From Saccoglossus kowalevskii (lineage: Eukaryota; Hemichordata; Enteropneusta; Harrimaniidae), in assembly GCF_000003605.2 (NCBI RefSeq), contig NW_003155252.1:142050-183836 (forward strand): a DNA stretch of 41,787 nt, given 5' to 3'. The position numbers were made by a program, and so were the translations under genes. Shown in pieces: positions 1-12,000 of the stretch (the stretch's first letter is position 1; every line of letters starts with the position of its first letter). The notes below the pieces were generated by a model. The model searched no databases. It was not told the origin of the DNA and saw nothing but the letters and a program-made list of their open reading frames with translations.

Positions 1-1079
1 GTTTAGGGAGCAAAAAATCAAACAATAACTTCAGTACCAGCTGCCTCAAAAAAAATCCACAAAACACAGATTTACAATTATTTACATTATATTACAATTA
101 TTCATTTATCTCTTATTGTGAGATATGTATTTATTTCATTCATTTTACAGTATTTTTAGTATTTCCTTTTATTTTCATTTTTTTTATTATTACATGTTTT
201 TGACTTTATTGTATTTTATGTCAAGATCTCAAATGCGATACAATAGCAATAACGAATTACTTACTTACTTACTTACAAATAAGTGCAAAAATCCAGAAAA
301 ATATTATCAAGTTTTTATTATCATACATTAATATTAACAAATCGTGTGAAATTGTATGTACAGAGAAACACATATTTATGCTTTGGTTGACAGCACTTCT
401 CAAAGTAAAAAAAAGAAGACCTGCGAAACTTTATACAATTGCCAGACACGCAGCGAATAGTACCGGTATGTTTTTGTAATACATGCAGTTCCAGTGGCTT
501 TGCTTTCTGAGAAAAAAAATTCTGGCGTGCACCTGAAAAAAAAACAAAAAAACGTTTAGTCCAGAGTAAGCAGGGGATGTAGCATATGTGCTCCCATTGG
601 CTGTTAGATTTAATTGAAAAAGATATTTGAGTCGTTTTAGTACGAAAAAATATTATTTAGCAGATAGAAGTGCATAAGAAACTAATCAGCAGAGGTAGTG
701 ATCATGTAACCTAAGTGCATGTCAAATTTCCTTTGAACTGGATTGCAGTGTTCATTCCAGAAAATTGTCTCAGATTGGCTGCTAATTTGCATACAATTAA
801 CTTATTGTAGTTTTATTAAAATAATATATAAAATAATATATAGTTTTGGAAAAAAATGATGACTATTGAGTCAACATCATTAAAATTGAGGATTACGTGA
901 ATTTGACCCCCTCCCAAATATTGTTTTACATACCCCTTAATAGTTTCGCGCGTGTGCTGGTAATTTGCATACTGCACAATGAAAACATGGCCGCCGTTAA
1001 ATCCATGTCAATCGAGGTCCGTAATTTATTATTTATTTATTTATTTTCCTGCTCATGATGAAGATAAATTATGGCAGCT
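1..1079. other. Intergenic DNA, AT-rich
   Basis: No coding region that I can support. The stretch is AT-rich with homopolymer A runs (for example near 510-550). It contains a possible LINE 3' tail (195-276) and a short TTTA microsatellite (about 1022-1046), listed separately or noted here. I recognise nothing else in it. Confidence 0.5.
195..276 (+). mobile_element. Possible LINE 3' tail ending in (TTAC)n
   Basis: A T-rich stretch with TTGTATTTTATGTCA is followed by GATCTCAAATGCGATAC, then CAATAGCAATAACG, and ends in four to five TTAC units at 257-276. An arrangement of T-rich 3' UTR, short ATCTC...GATAC element and a simple-repeat tail is typical of the 3' ends of several non-LTR retrotransposons. 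No reverse-transcriptase coding sequence is visible just upstream, so this would be a very short, 5'-truncated copy. The assignment rests on the shape of the tail only and could be chance low-complexity sequence. Confidence 0.25.
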
Positions 1080-1140
1080 AAATCAATAGCTGATTGGGAA
1101 AATGTGTCCTGTTGACAGAGGTTCGATTTACCGATGAACT
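1080..1140 (+). repeat. tRNA-like SINE head (degenerate)
   Basis: A-box-like TAGCTGATTGGG at 1087-1098 is followed 33 bases later by a B-box-like GGTTCGATTTA at 1120-1130. This is the order of the RNA polymerase III internal promoter of tRNAs. The stretch does not fold into a complete tRNA cloverleaf, so a tRNA-derived SINE head is more likely than a tRNA gene. Sequence just after it (CACCGGTAGGTCCCGGCATG at 1147-1166) is richer in GC than the surroundings and may be the SINE body. Confidence 0.3.
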
Positions 1141-1740
1141 TCAACACCGGTAGGTCCCGGCATGGAGGTCCCTGTATAGTAACGCACTCGGGTATCATAT
1201 TTACTTCAAAGGTAATTTAAAAGTAATGATAGATTCATTGATATTGAATTACAGTACTTCCCAATTTCATCATTGCTTTCAAGCAGTCACGGTTGGCTGA
1301 ACTTGACTTGTGTTTTCTCGATAATTCTAGTCTAATATGTCGTCACAAAACCAAGTTTCACACCGGAAATAGCAATCGTGGATAACAGAATCACGATCAG
1401 CGTGTTCTAAACTCTTACATTTTTATTATTCCAGTATTTTATATGCCAAACGTTATTCCCAAGCCTCCTAAATGACGAGATAAACTTTCGATTTACACAT
1501 TTTATTAATCGTTCTTACAATAATAGTAGGACTGTTTTTCTGGCAAACTATGACACTGTGCGATCGATAGTTTCTCACCAAAGTCAGGACACAAAAGGAT
1601 AAATCAAAGTTCATAATAAATACCATAAGCACAGTTCCTTTGAGATAGAATTTAATCTATATAAGCCTTGTGCAAAGAAATAATACAGTCCCAGAATACA
1701 ATATCCTCAAACGAAAACGATGCCGATTTCCTCAGCGGTT

Positions 1741-2060
1741 AGACTGGCGCATGCGCAATACGTTATGTCAGTTCTCTTGTGAGATGTCGTTAAAACTCGG
1801 ATTTTTCCGACAATCATCGGCATTTTCACTAGTAAAATGTTGAAAATCACAGAAAAACACAGCGAAACTTTGGCGAATCAAAAAAATACTTGGCGTGCAT
1901 ATGTATGGCATTGAGAATTACATATGCACCAACTTTGAAAAACATTGGACAGAGCATGTCAAAGTTAAGAGAGGTAAAAGACGGACGAACGAACGGACGG
2001 ACGGAAGTCAATCTATAAGCCTTCGGCAGACTTCGTCTATACGGCTAAAAACGATCGAAA
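1741..2060 (+). repeat. Dispersed repeat with GGACG-rich tail
   Basis: The stretch has a local composition unlike its flanks. It starts near a CG-containing segment (GGCGCATGCGCAATACG at about 1745-1761), continues with A-rich sequence, and ends in AGACGGACGAAC followed by GAACGGACGGACGG and then CTATAAGCCTTCGGCAG. A run of GGACG/GAACG units followed by CTATAAGCC is a familiar end of dispersed repeats in invertebrate genomes. A short open frame across it (1895-2119) shows no protein character and I do not call it a gene. Family and exact ends cannot be set from a single copy. Confidence 0.4.
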
Positions 2061-3482
2061 AAATACAATATTTCGGTAAGTTTACTAGACTGAGTATTGA
2101 ATGCAGAGAACACCAATAACTTTTATAATTATATTGTGGCTTAAATGCTACCAATTTAGATCGTTAGTTAGCATGGTTATTCCGGGAATGACGATTTGTG
2201 GTAATATTTTGCGGTCGTTTGCCCTCGGAGACTGTGAAGTTTTGTTGACGATGGACCAAAATCGTCGACCCGTCAAAATTTATCAACATAATGCACAAAA
2301 ACTCTATGCATCGCTACATCGTAACTGGGAAATATATAATAGCGAATTGTTTACAATTTTCTAATCATCTTGAGTTTCTGTAATTCTTAATTCCATTCTA
2401 GTCATTTAATACTCAGTGTTTGCTACTCTAAACAGTCTGAACTGTTGGCAAAATGTGTGGCCCTAGAGCGATAGACAGTTCTGTTCAGAATTGGCCAGAA
2501 AAAAAAAAACACTGCAAAAACAGATATCAAATGCATTCAAAAGTACAGTTTAGAAAAAGTTTGTTTTTCTCTCTTCAGTTATTTATACTGTACTGTACCC
2601 GGCAGAAATTCTAGAAGCGGAATTTTGAGCGTATTTAATAATTTATAACAAATATTGGATATCTAAGCAATCATTTTATATATTTTCTGCTAGATCATAT
2701 AAGCCATATTTAGATTGACAGGCCCCTATGTTCCCAAAATAAACACATGAAGCGAAGTAATTTCGATACTGTAAACTTCTGATTTAAACCAGTACTCTAT
2801 TTGTTACAATTATTATAGTTTTCTTGTAGAATACTCGTATGTTTGGTTTATGCGAGTGATGTACTTGCATCTTGTGTCTCCATGACTATTTAGTTTCAAA
2901 GTGTCATATTTGTATACAAAACATATTACAGATTAAATCTTCATTGTCATTGTAAATGAACATAAGCACATTTGTGACTCGTATATATTGTGCTCAAAGT
3001 GAAATTCTTATAATTTTCAAAGATATTGTATAATAACTTATTGATTGTAAATTATCTAACATAGTATCTCAAGACATTTAAAAGTGCAGACTAATACAAT
3101 ATTAGCATATATAAATATGATTTAGCCATCTGTAACTATTCTTGAAAATGTTAAAACACGTTTAAAAGCGTTACAGACTTTCTTAACTAAAAACGTGTCA
3201 ACATTTCATGAGAGGCAAAAACACTAGTATATATAAATCCATGCATAGAATCGAGTTGACATAAAGGTATTACTCGTTGGCAATGGCCGAATTAAATAGA
3301 CAAAATAGTACTACTTTTCTAGCTAAATAATAGCGATTCAAAAATGGAAATTCGACGAGACCATATGGTCTTGCCTTGTTGGTGATAAACAAAGCTACCC
3401 TTTTTTGTCAGCATTATAATTGTACGAACATACATTAAAAAAAATTGGGGAAATTTTACTATTCTATTGAAAGCATATTTGT
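2061..3482. other. Intergenic DNA with one short hairpin
   Basis: No gene supported. An open frame at 2101-2364 gives no recognisable domain. A near-perfect hairpin lies at 2244-2269 (arms GTTGACGAT and ATCGTCGAC) within a less AT-rich patch (2200-2290). This patch may be a further repeat remnant. The rest is AT-rich without visible structure. Confidence 0.4.
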
Positions 3483-3705
3483 GTTCATAAGAGTAATTCA
3501 AACACTTTTCTTCCAAAACAAACACACATGCTATGTTTCAACCTATGCATGTTTCATAAGTGTTTGTGTATACATGTACACGAGTTCATAAGACCAACTA
3601 GAACACTTTTCTAAAACGGTTTTTTGAAGCACCAACTAAAACAAACACATACGCAATGTTTCAACATAAAACACATGACAATAGTGTTCATATACAGAAC
3701 AATTT
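3483..3705 (+). repeat. Two-unit degenerate tandem duplication, about 101-bp period
   Basis: GTTCATAAGAGTAATTCAAA at 3483 is echoed by GTTCATAAGACCAACTAGAA at 3584, each followed by ACACTTTTCT, then AAACAAACACA, then GCAATGTTTCAAC or GCTATGTTTCAAC. The two units are therefore tandem copies about 101 bp apart with indels. The AAACACTTTT vocabulary is shared with the tails of the large repeat copies at 4421-6040 and 30866-32030, so this may be a detached piece of the same family. Confidence 0.5.
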
Positions 3706-4139
3706 TGTATGTCGTCTACGGTATGCATCTATAATATGCATCACAATGCTTATTGCTGACTATATGCAGCATATTTATTAGAAACAATTTATTGATTTTA
3801 GTATTTTCAATAATAAACTGCTTATAAATTTATATATATTCATATAGTGTGCATACCATGTACCTGTCACAAGTTGAATAACCGATGGATTTAACATGCA
3901 CGGTGTTGTGATCAATGCTCGAGTTAGTAAGCTGGGTGACGCAGCTCTAGTCATGCGTAAATTCCATGATATATTATCATTAGATTCATTTCCTCATAGC
4001 TATTATTCTATTGGCGGAGCCTCAAGGTTGAATCCATCTAATATGATGAATGCCTCACACCTGTACAGATTTACGTATAATTTAAATGATTTCTATAAGC
4101 CTCTAATAATGCATAACCATTTAACTGTTTCATTTATAC

Positions 4140-4176
<37 letters not shown>

Positions 4177-4420
4177 TGAAAACAAATTTTGAACAATAAT
4201 TTAGTTTGCAACATCTTTGCAAACATTTTTAGATTTTCGTAAAACTAACGGTATTCATGATGAACACTATTATATGTTGCGTGTTCAAGTAACTTTTATG
4301 TGGACAGGTGGCATATTCGTTAAAGAAGCACCAACAACTTGGACCGAATCATGCCTTTTAGTTTTTCTGAGCAAAGAAGGATTCCGGAAGTTATTATAAA
4401 TAAACCTTAAGGTATGATGA
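3706..4420. other. Intergenic DNA
   Basis: Two short open frames (3896-4144 and 4217-4399) show no domain, signal peptide or splice-supported structure that I recognise. The second lies just downstream of the AAT microsatellite. I treat both as chance frames. Nothing else is visible. Confidence 0.4.
4140..4176 (+). repeat. (TAA)n microsatellite
   Basis: About twelve uninterrupted TAA/AAT units. It overlaps the end of a chance open frame and has no other visible role. Confidence 0.95.
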
Positions 4421-6040
4421 TATTGCTAATCCATTACGAAACGTGTGGAATGTGTAATTGATAGCACCAGCGTCGACAGTTGTGTACTGCATTATTATTT
4501 GCAGCGACCTCCATTCATTTCACTGTGTGCGGGCTGTTACGATAACTGATTAAACTCAAGTTCATGCATTTACAAGAACAGAAAATTCCATACTGTGTAA
4601 CTTCCTTGCCGGCACCCCCCTCCCTCCGACATGATCTGAGTGTCCTTGTCCTCTATGGCAGCAGAAGAACTCTGGTTAGGTAAATATAGTTTCAGAATAT
4701 CACATTTCCCGTTTTAGGGTGTGATTTTAAAAGTGGTGAAAGTAAGCAATAACACTATTTGATGGGTGGAAAAGGAATGAAATAGAATGGATGTAGTGCA
4801 TATATGCAGATTCGAGGATTAAGTGGGAACGGGATTACAATAGAGTAAATGTATTTCTAGAGAGCATGTATCTCTGAATTTGACGATTTTTTATTTGTTC
4901 AATAATTGTTTTTCCAGGAGTGTGATGTGCCCGGCAAAACTGCGTTTACAAACAACAATACCACATGGGAAGAGACACTTTCATTTTAAATTATGTCAAT
5001 TAAGAAAGGGTTTTAAAGTCTTATTGTTCGTTTCAATTCATTACTCATCTGTTTTGAAGTGTCAATATTCACAATTGGGTTTAAATTTCAGGAAACAAAC
5101 TTTTATTCAGATGGAAATAAGTCAGGGACACTTCTTCATGCGATTGATATTACAACAATTATTTATGTCTGATTTTTGAATGTTATACTCAAACATTCCT
5201 AATTAATGTTTATATTTAGCAATAAATACATACTTGGTTATGTGATTTGTTTATCTATGTTACTGTACAATATTGGAAAGTGCTTGATCGTGAAACGCAT
5301 CGTTTGATACATTCTGTTCACTTTTGATACACTTTCCAAAATGATGTTTGTTTTTTCTATCAGTGGAAATACATTTTAAAATGTGTCTCTGTTACAGGCA
5401 ATTGTCCATATTCAGATTGTGCGTGAAAGCACTTTTCAATATATATTTTGGTGGAAACACACGAAATGTGTCTAGTGAGATCACAAGATTTGTGATAGTA
5501 AACACTTCATAAAAACGGTTGAGACGCATTTCTACGTATCGTGACAATAAACACATTACAAAATATATGACTAGTAAAATAACTTTTAATAGTTTTGTGA
5601 AAATAGGCATGTTTATACATGTTCCTGGTGGCAACATTTTTAAAAACGTGTTTTTAGTAAAATCGATTTTGGAAGTGTTGTGATAATAAGAACTTTTATA
5701 CATGTTCCTGGTCGAAATATTTTTCAGTACGTGTTTCTATTCGAAACACTTTATATAATGTTTTATGTGCAAACACATCTCTGAAATATTGCAATAAAAA
5801 TTACTGCACGTGTTTTTATCATTGACACGTTTTGTAAATATGCACTTTGAGTATGTTTAAAGTGTGGACAAGCTTATAACTAGCACTTTCAATGTTTTAC
5901 CACAAAACGTTTTTAATTATAAAACACTTAAAGTGATTTTAAAGTGGGGACAAATATGTGTTATATTTTAAAACACTTAGATTTACACTGTATTGGGTTG
6001 ACATGTTGAATTGGTGGATGTGTTTTTAAACACAATGCAC
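4421..6040 (+). repeat. Large dispersed repeat, copy A
   Basis: This stretch is matched in order by two blocks further right (27560-27715 and 30866-32030), all in the same orientation. Shared landmarks with the right copy include AGAAGAACTCTG, TTTTAAAAGTGGTGAAA, GTGCATATATGCAGATTCGA, GGACACTTCTTCATG, GGTTATGTGATTTGTTTATC / GATTATGTGATTTGTTTATC and TTTTAAAACAC(T/C)TAGATTTACA. Landmarks shared with the 27.6 kb block are TGTGCGGG, ACTGATTAAAC and GACATGATCT. The match runs over more than 1.3 kb with many substitutions and indels, so the copies are old. Copy A holds about 230 bp (near 4850-5085) that the right copy lacks. No transposase, reverse transcriptase or terminal repeat is visible, so the class is open. 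Confidence 0.75.
5390..5960 (+). repeat. Degenerate AAACACTTTT-type tandem tail of copy A
   Basis: The 3' part of copy A is built of diverged short units around the words GTGTTGTGATAATAA, AACACTTTTATACATG and GTGTTTTTA. A clear local duplication is TTTATACATGTTCCTGGT at 5612 and again at 5696 (84-bp spacing). Chance open frames here on the minus strand (5392-5703) come from the repeat and are not genes. Confidence 0.6.
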
Positions 6041-7539
6041 TACACTTGAGCGTCGAACCAAGAACACATGGAGCTTTTTACATTATTTTAAGGACAACCA
6101 ATCTTTTCAAATGCTCTCGTGTACATTAACCATATAACCTGCTACATGCATTCACGCCATAACATCAACCTCTGGAGCTTTTCGCTTACAAATCAATGTC
6201 ACTCATCATATGTTACTATTAAGATTGTCTCTGAATTAATTTGGAAGGTAACGAGCTGAACATTATAGAAACTTGTAGAAACGTTAATGTCATGGCAACG
6301 TGAATAGTCCACAAATAAAAACTGTTACACGGTCAATAATAGTATTTCCTTGCTAACTGGGATAAAAACTAAAAACTACCGTAATGAATTTGTTTCAACG
6401 ATTCCTAGATTTAGCGCACATATAATGGCGTGACTGAAAATATAATTCAGCACAGTATTATACACAATTTAAATTTCGAATTTATCATGTGGAAATATAT
6501 ATTATATTACATTTAGGTATAACTAAAGTCGTCTGTAGCATCGTTAATACCTATATTGTTCTAAGCGTCTTGAGGTTGTAGAATTTGTTTTGAAAATTAA
6601 GTAGATTCTGCTTGTATCATGTATATTATTTTCGTCGAAGCCTTAACCCAAAAAAGGGATCTTCTATTGGTGCTCCACAGTGTTGGCGCTATAGATAAAT
6701 ATGTAATGAAGACATCATATACTCATTGACAATCACATCGCTGGGTAGACATTCAACATGTTGACCTTTTAGATGGTGTATTGCCTTGTTTACGCCCCAC
6801 GTCGATATATCAAAGATCCGTTCACATGAATTTATTAGAATCATGGTAACCCTAGCTCATGGCATGTATGTGAGCAACTTATTATTATTACACTGCATAA
6901 TGAATAACCAGAGAAAATATAATATAAGTGACCACTTTTCAATGTCAATAAACTTAATCGTTAGCTAATTATTCATCAAATAATGAAAACGATATGTACA
7001 ATAACTGTGTGAGCACTATTATAACCGCTATTATTATACTGTATTATTGTTTTAAATATATATATAAAATTAATTTTAAACACAATTATTTAACATGAAA
7101 TAACCATGGATTATTGACATCACCGTAACATAGAAATGAATTACATGTTAAATTCCTTAAAATTCCATCTGGCAGAAATATGATTAAATATAAATGTTAT
7201 CGTAACACGCCCAACAGTTAAATCAGAAACGCTGAACGAGAATACAATAGTTCGAATGAAATTATAATATTTATTAGTAATCTTGACAATAATAAGAACC
7301 AAGTTGTCTAACGATTGGTCTTTAATAGTCTCAAATTTATAATTGAAAATAATATTTTATACGAACATCGATTTGTTTCTGCCTAAATAATCTTTTAATA
7401 ACCATGGATGTAATTGATTTGATAAATGAAGTTGCAAATACTGGACTTTGACATCCTATATTAAAACATATTATTTAACACAGAAATGTATTATGGTTTT
7501 AGGGGTAAATTATTGGTTCAAAATTATCCGAACATTGAA
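6041..7539. other. Intergenic DNA, AT-rich
   Basis: No coding region, RNA gene or clear repeat found. One 60-codon open frame (6786-6968) has no recognisable character. The stretch around 7030-7080 is nearly pure A/T. Confidence 0.45.
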
Positions 7540-7900
7540 AGCACTCTGTGCACTCAGGGGTTCATTCTCTAGTTATCTTGTTTTTAGTTAGTATTGACAT
7601 ACAATATGCATCTGATAAAATATATGCCGATGATACTATTTTTCACAACAATATTGAGAAATTAGCACCTGTTGTAAAGCCAGAAAATTGCTCATTCTAA
7701 ATGGTGGTTCAAAATAAACATTTTCTGTAAATACACATGTTAATGGAACAACTCGCGACCTTAGACCACTTTGGAAATTTCACTAGAATCTGTCCCATTT
7801 GGCATTCATATAAACGTAAACATGATGTGAAAAAATATTGAACGAAATGGTAGTGTCTGTTCTATATATAATGGAGTTTATAATAAAGTAGGTCAAATCT
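7540..7900 (+). pseudogene. Fossil of a LINE reverse transcriptase (palm region)
   Basis: Translation of the plus strand, shifting frame, recovers pieces of the non-LTR reverse-transcriptase palm. A TQGFIL piece at about 7552-7569 corresponds to the conserved PQGSIL motif. After a deletion, an open piece contains the catalytic motif YADDT (7623-7637), here within KIYADDTIFHNN. Further on come WMVQNK-like and LEISLESVP-like pieces (about 7700-7800), as expected for the segment after the catalytic motif. Stops and frameshifts interrupt every frame, so the copy is dead. In an active element this domain copies the element's RNA at a nicked target. The clade (CR1/L2/Jockey-like) is a guess from the YADDT motif and its surroundings. 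Confidence 0.6.
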
Positions 7901-8143
7901 TACAATTGTATAATTACCTCTTAACTTACATGGGAAATTACTCTTCTGTGCTTATCTTTTAGTTATATCTTAACATGTTTGTACTTTCAGACACATTTTA
8001 AGTAAAACGTCCACGTGTTACACATTACGTCCACTATTTGATAGCGATAGACCGTGTAATTGTACTAGTATAACAAGTATAGAAAGTAATAAACATATGA
8101 TAATTCTACTAGGTAATAACTACTCACGATTTACTCAATGTAC

Positions 8144-8404
8144 GACTAGCAGTGTCACGAAATGTTGCATGGGAGTGAAATCTGCTTACCATCCCTGGCG
8201 CCGAAGACGTGAACTTCCTAGGGGGTCCGGGGCATGCTCCTCCTTTACAAAATGTAGAAGTCTACACTCGCTGAAACGCTATTTCCTGCATTTTGAGGGG
8301 CAAATTCTGCTGACACAAAGGGTTCAGCTTGATTTGAGGGGGGGCGACGCCCCTCTACCACACTAACCCCTCTCTCCATCCGGTGCCGCCGCCACTGACT
8401 AGCA
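8144..8404. mobile_element. GC-rich MITE with 8-bp target-site duplication
   Basis: A 245-bp insert (8152-8396), much richer in G/C than its AT-rich flanks, is bounded on both sides by the direct repeat GACTAGCA (8144-8151 and 8397-8404). An 8-bp duplication is the signature of hAT transposase. An alternative reading takes CAGTG...CACTG as the element ends (8150-8397), with ACTAG as a shorter duplication. The right end read inward starts CAGTGGCGGCGG, which resembles hAT-type termini. The inside has GGGGGTCCGGGGCATGCTCC and GGGGGGGCGACGCCCC and no transposase, so it would be non-autonomous. An open frame across it (8097-8366) is a by-product of the GC content. Confidence 0.65.
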
Positions 8405-9052
8405 ACAATCATGTACTATCACAGTAATCAGTGTCTTCTTGAAAAACGTTATTTATGACGTGACCTTTTCCGCCATGGATTCTCCCTGAAAAATGGTAAA
8501 ATTCGTCTTTTTTGGAACCACAGAACACATTACTCTGGAACTTGTGTTTTTAACATCTAAGTATAATAACAATATATAATAACAGGAAGTGTTATTAGAA
8601 AAACTGAATAATTTCCATCAGACATGGTTTTGGCCACCATATGATTTTCGGAAGAGTGATTTAACCGACCAACATGATATTTAGATTTTTGTATCAACCT
8701 TGTCGCTACGCACGCTTATCTCACTTTGATATTGATAATTTACGATGTAGCTTTACTTAAAAATATCAATTATAATACCTGTTCAAAGGTAACTATGCCT
8801 ACCAAATTCCAGCGATGTCTATGCACATACAATGACTCACTTAAAAAGTAACAACACCTCGTAAATTTCACTTTCACTTGTCACACTCAGGAAACATATA
8901 TCACCCGTTTTCACATTATCCATCAATCACACCGTGCAGAATATATTGTCTGTCTTACTTTATCCTACTAAATTGACAATGTCTTCAATGTATCGTCTAT
9001 TCTTGAAGATGCATTATATTCTCCATTATCAATTTGCATAACATTACAACAG

Positions 9053-9054
<2 letters not shown>
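8405..9054. other. Intergenic DNA
   Basis: No gene, RNA or repeat recognised. AT-rich with no long open frame. Confidence 0.45.
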
Positions 9055-9094
<40 letters not shown>

Positions 9095-9098
9095 ATAT
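9055..9098 (+). repeat. (AT)n microsatellite
   Basis: About sixteen uninterrupted AT units followed by GTATGTATATAT. Low-complexity sequence with no other visible role. Confidence 0.95.
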
Positions 9099-12000
9099 CG
9101 AATACTCCAAATATATAATTGCGTTATCCTACACGTTCACAGTAATAATTTTTTCTGGTCATGTTATGACACAATGACACTATTTTTGTCAAGGAACGCG
9201 ACTGACTTGTTAATTAAATTAACACCTTCTTGTTCTCATAGGCGGTCTGCATCACACACTCAGTAACAGTCACCGCAACATCCTTCAGACTGCCAATCAG
9301 TCAAAAACGTCTACGCCTGTGCTCGCGCTCGGTCAAATGATCACCCTATGATAATGTCGCACTCGGGTATGTCCCAGTAATACATATTTCATTCTGACAT
9401 GAAGTAATGGATGTTTACATAAAGCCTGTTGCACTTTTGACATTATGTGTTTGGCTCTCCTTGTGATTACCGTAAAGCATGTAAGAAACGCACCGGAACC
9501 GGAACCCGAGAAAACTCAATTAAATAGCAACCCGATTAAGAACTACAATATAATTATTTTTCGATTGAGCTCGAATTCAATAGCAATCCTATATAGAAAA
9601 TGCAATTTAATTCAACATAGTTAAATTACAATTCTATGTAGGAAATACGCGTGATTTGGATCTTCGTGAGCCTCTAGGATATCCGCCGCTCCATTTACGT
9701 AATTTGTAGGCTATTTTAAAAATAATACAAACTCTATTTATTTGAGTGTATTTAAGTACTGAATAGGACACGTTAATACTTGAGGCTTGATTCGAGAATT
9801 CCAATAATACATACAAATAGTAAAGTACAATACTAAAAACAATGTAGCGGACTTCGAAGTTATGTTATGGTAGCGACTTTACGTTCGCAGATTCCAATCC
9901 CACGCTGTTAGACTATTGTTTAGAATCAGCAGCTTCCATGTTTAGGGTTGAGATTATAAACATAATAGTATATAACAGGAATTTGATAAATAGATTGTGA
10001 AGTGACATCAGCCAAACGGGACAAAGTTCCCCGATCCCCGAACACAACGCTTGTGTTTATAACAGTTATTTCAATTAAAATAAAGGTAATTTCAGAAAAT
10101 CAGAAAAAAACAGGGAATTGATGAGAAACAATTACACATCAATAAAATGTAGTGATTACACATTAAATATATACATAATACTGAAAGAGAAAAGGAAGTT
10201 GTAAATGAGAGTCACGGTTCATGGAACATTCAAATATTAAATAAGTGTTAACTGTGCAGTAACAGATGCAACACAATATGACCCTTATCAATTGCCGCTC
10301 CTGAATCAACCATTGAGCTACCAATGAAGATCAATTGCTCCCATTAAATGTACAATTGGTGACAAATAAAGTGAATGAGCATGCCATGTCATTATGTGTT
10401 GTCGTCATAAAACACATGTACGATATTACCATTCCGTGGAACTTACGCGTCTCCCTATCCTGTGTAAACAAGGAAACATGAAAGGAATCAAGATCACATG
10501 ACCACATAGACTGTATACCAATCTAGTGTTGCTGCGCTACTGTGAATCTGCCTTCTAGTCCAAAGGAGGGCAGGCTATTTAGTATTAAGAAATTATGAAA
10601 TGAAACTCAAAACTAAAAATCAATGCTGATCGGGACGTGGACTATCATTTAAAATCTTTGTGTATTATAACGTTGATGGCTGTATAACAAGTTGAGTTGG
10701 AACAGAGATTGAAAATCGAGTCTAATCTACCTATTGTCAGATATGTCGAAATAAAGTATAAAAAATATTGATTTCGATGAAAACGTCCTTTAGTTATTTG
10801 AAACAAAAATTCTTAATATTGTATTATTTTATACCATATTTTTAGAATACATAATTATTTGACGTTCTAGCTGGTCAAGTATTTACGGAATCGTGCTCCA
10901 GATTTTCATTTTCTTCTATTAAGTGGAGATCAAAATAATGACCTCATAATATAGAATCACTTCAATATGTCAAATATCAAACAAATCGAGCAAAAAAGGG
11001 GTATTCACATGAATATTCATGAGCTGGAATATTGAATATATACAATGCATACAATAGTTTGAGTGTAGCTCCAAACACAAATGTGACCATATCACCCAAG
11101 AATGTTTCACAAACATATGGTGCTTATCTCTAACCTATATATTGACAAACAATTTCTAGGCTGGTTCACAGGCTCAAACGGAATCTATTAACATGCAAAT
11201 AAATGGTTGCCGGACATTGTTGTTTTGCTCTATTTAACTTCTCAAACCTTATTGATGTGGACATTGCATACACTACATCCGTTGAAATCCGTTGTGATAA
11301 CATGCTGCTCTGTTGAGGTAAAGAACGTTGTGTTGTATCAGAATCACATTCAACTTATCTGTCCATTGTGTGAGAACATGAATTAGTATAAAACAACTAT
11401 ACATCTAACTGTCGATGAACAATTCCGTATCACCCATAATATATGCTACTTATATTGCTGATATACTTGATTGGTATCTATTTACGAAATAGTAGTAGTA
11501 CAACCAACAACTAAACAAGTCATACAACTGCTAGTATACTTTATTCAGAACGATTATTATGTAGTTTGCCAAAACATTTAGTCCAGAAAATTTAATTTGC
11601 GGTAATCGATCACCATACGTTTCAACGCCCACTGAAAGCTATTATGCTCACTCACGATGAAAATGTGCTAACGACGAAACAATAAAATACATGTTGTTAG
11701 CGACTGCAGTAAAACGGGCATTATTCCCAGTCTCATTTGTTTGTTTACTGATAGAGCGAACTCTTCGGTTCAGTTCGATCTCAACTGTTAGGTTGACAAA
11801 CGTGCTGTAGTCTACTGTCTACTCCATCGTACTGTTTCCGGGTATATTTAATATACTAGTAGCTCAGTTACACATACTGAACACATGGGATCGAGCGAGT
11901 AATAACCGTCAGTCACACTGAACTCATATGTGCATTGAGAAATGTGGTCGCAATGTGCAGGTAATTAAGGAAAAGCTCAGTATAGCTTAATAGTGCAAGG

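Noticed and set aside
5392-5703. A 103-codon minus-strand open frame
   Set aside because: Falls in the degenerate tandem tail of repeat copy A and has no protein character.
9868-9903. Possible tRNA-like element with B-box-like GATTCCAATCCCAC
   Set aside because: The B-box deviates at the conserved GGTTCGA positions and no proper A-box lies at the right distance. Too weak to list.
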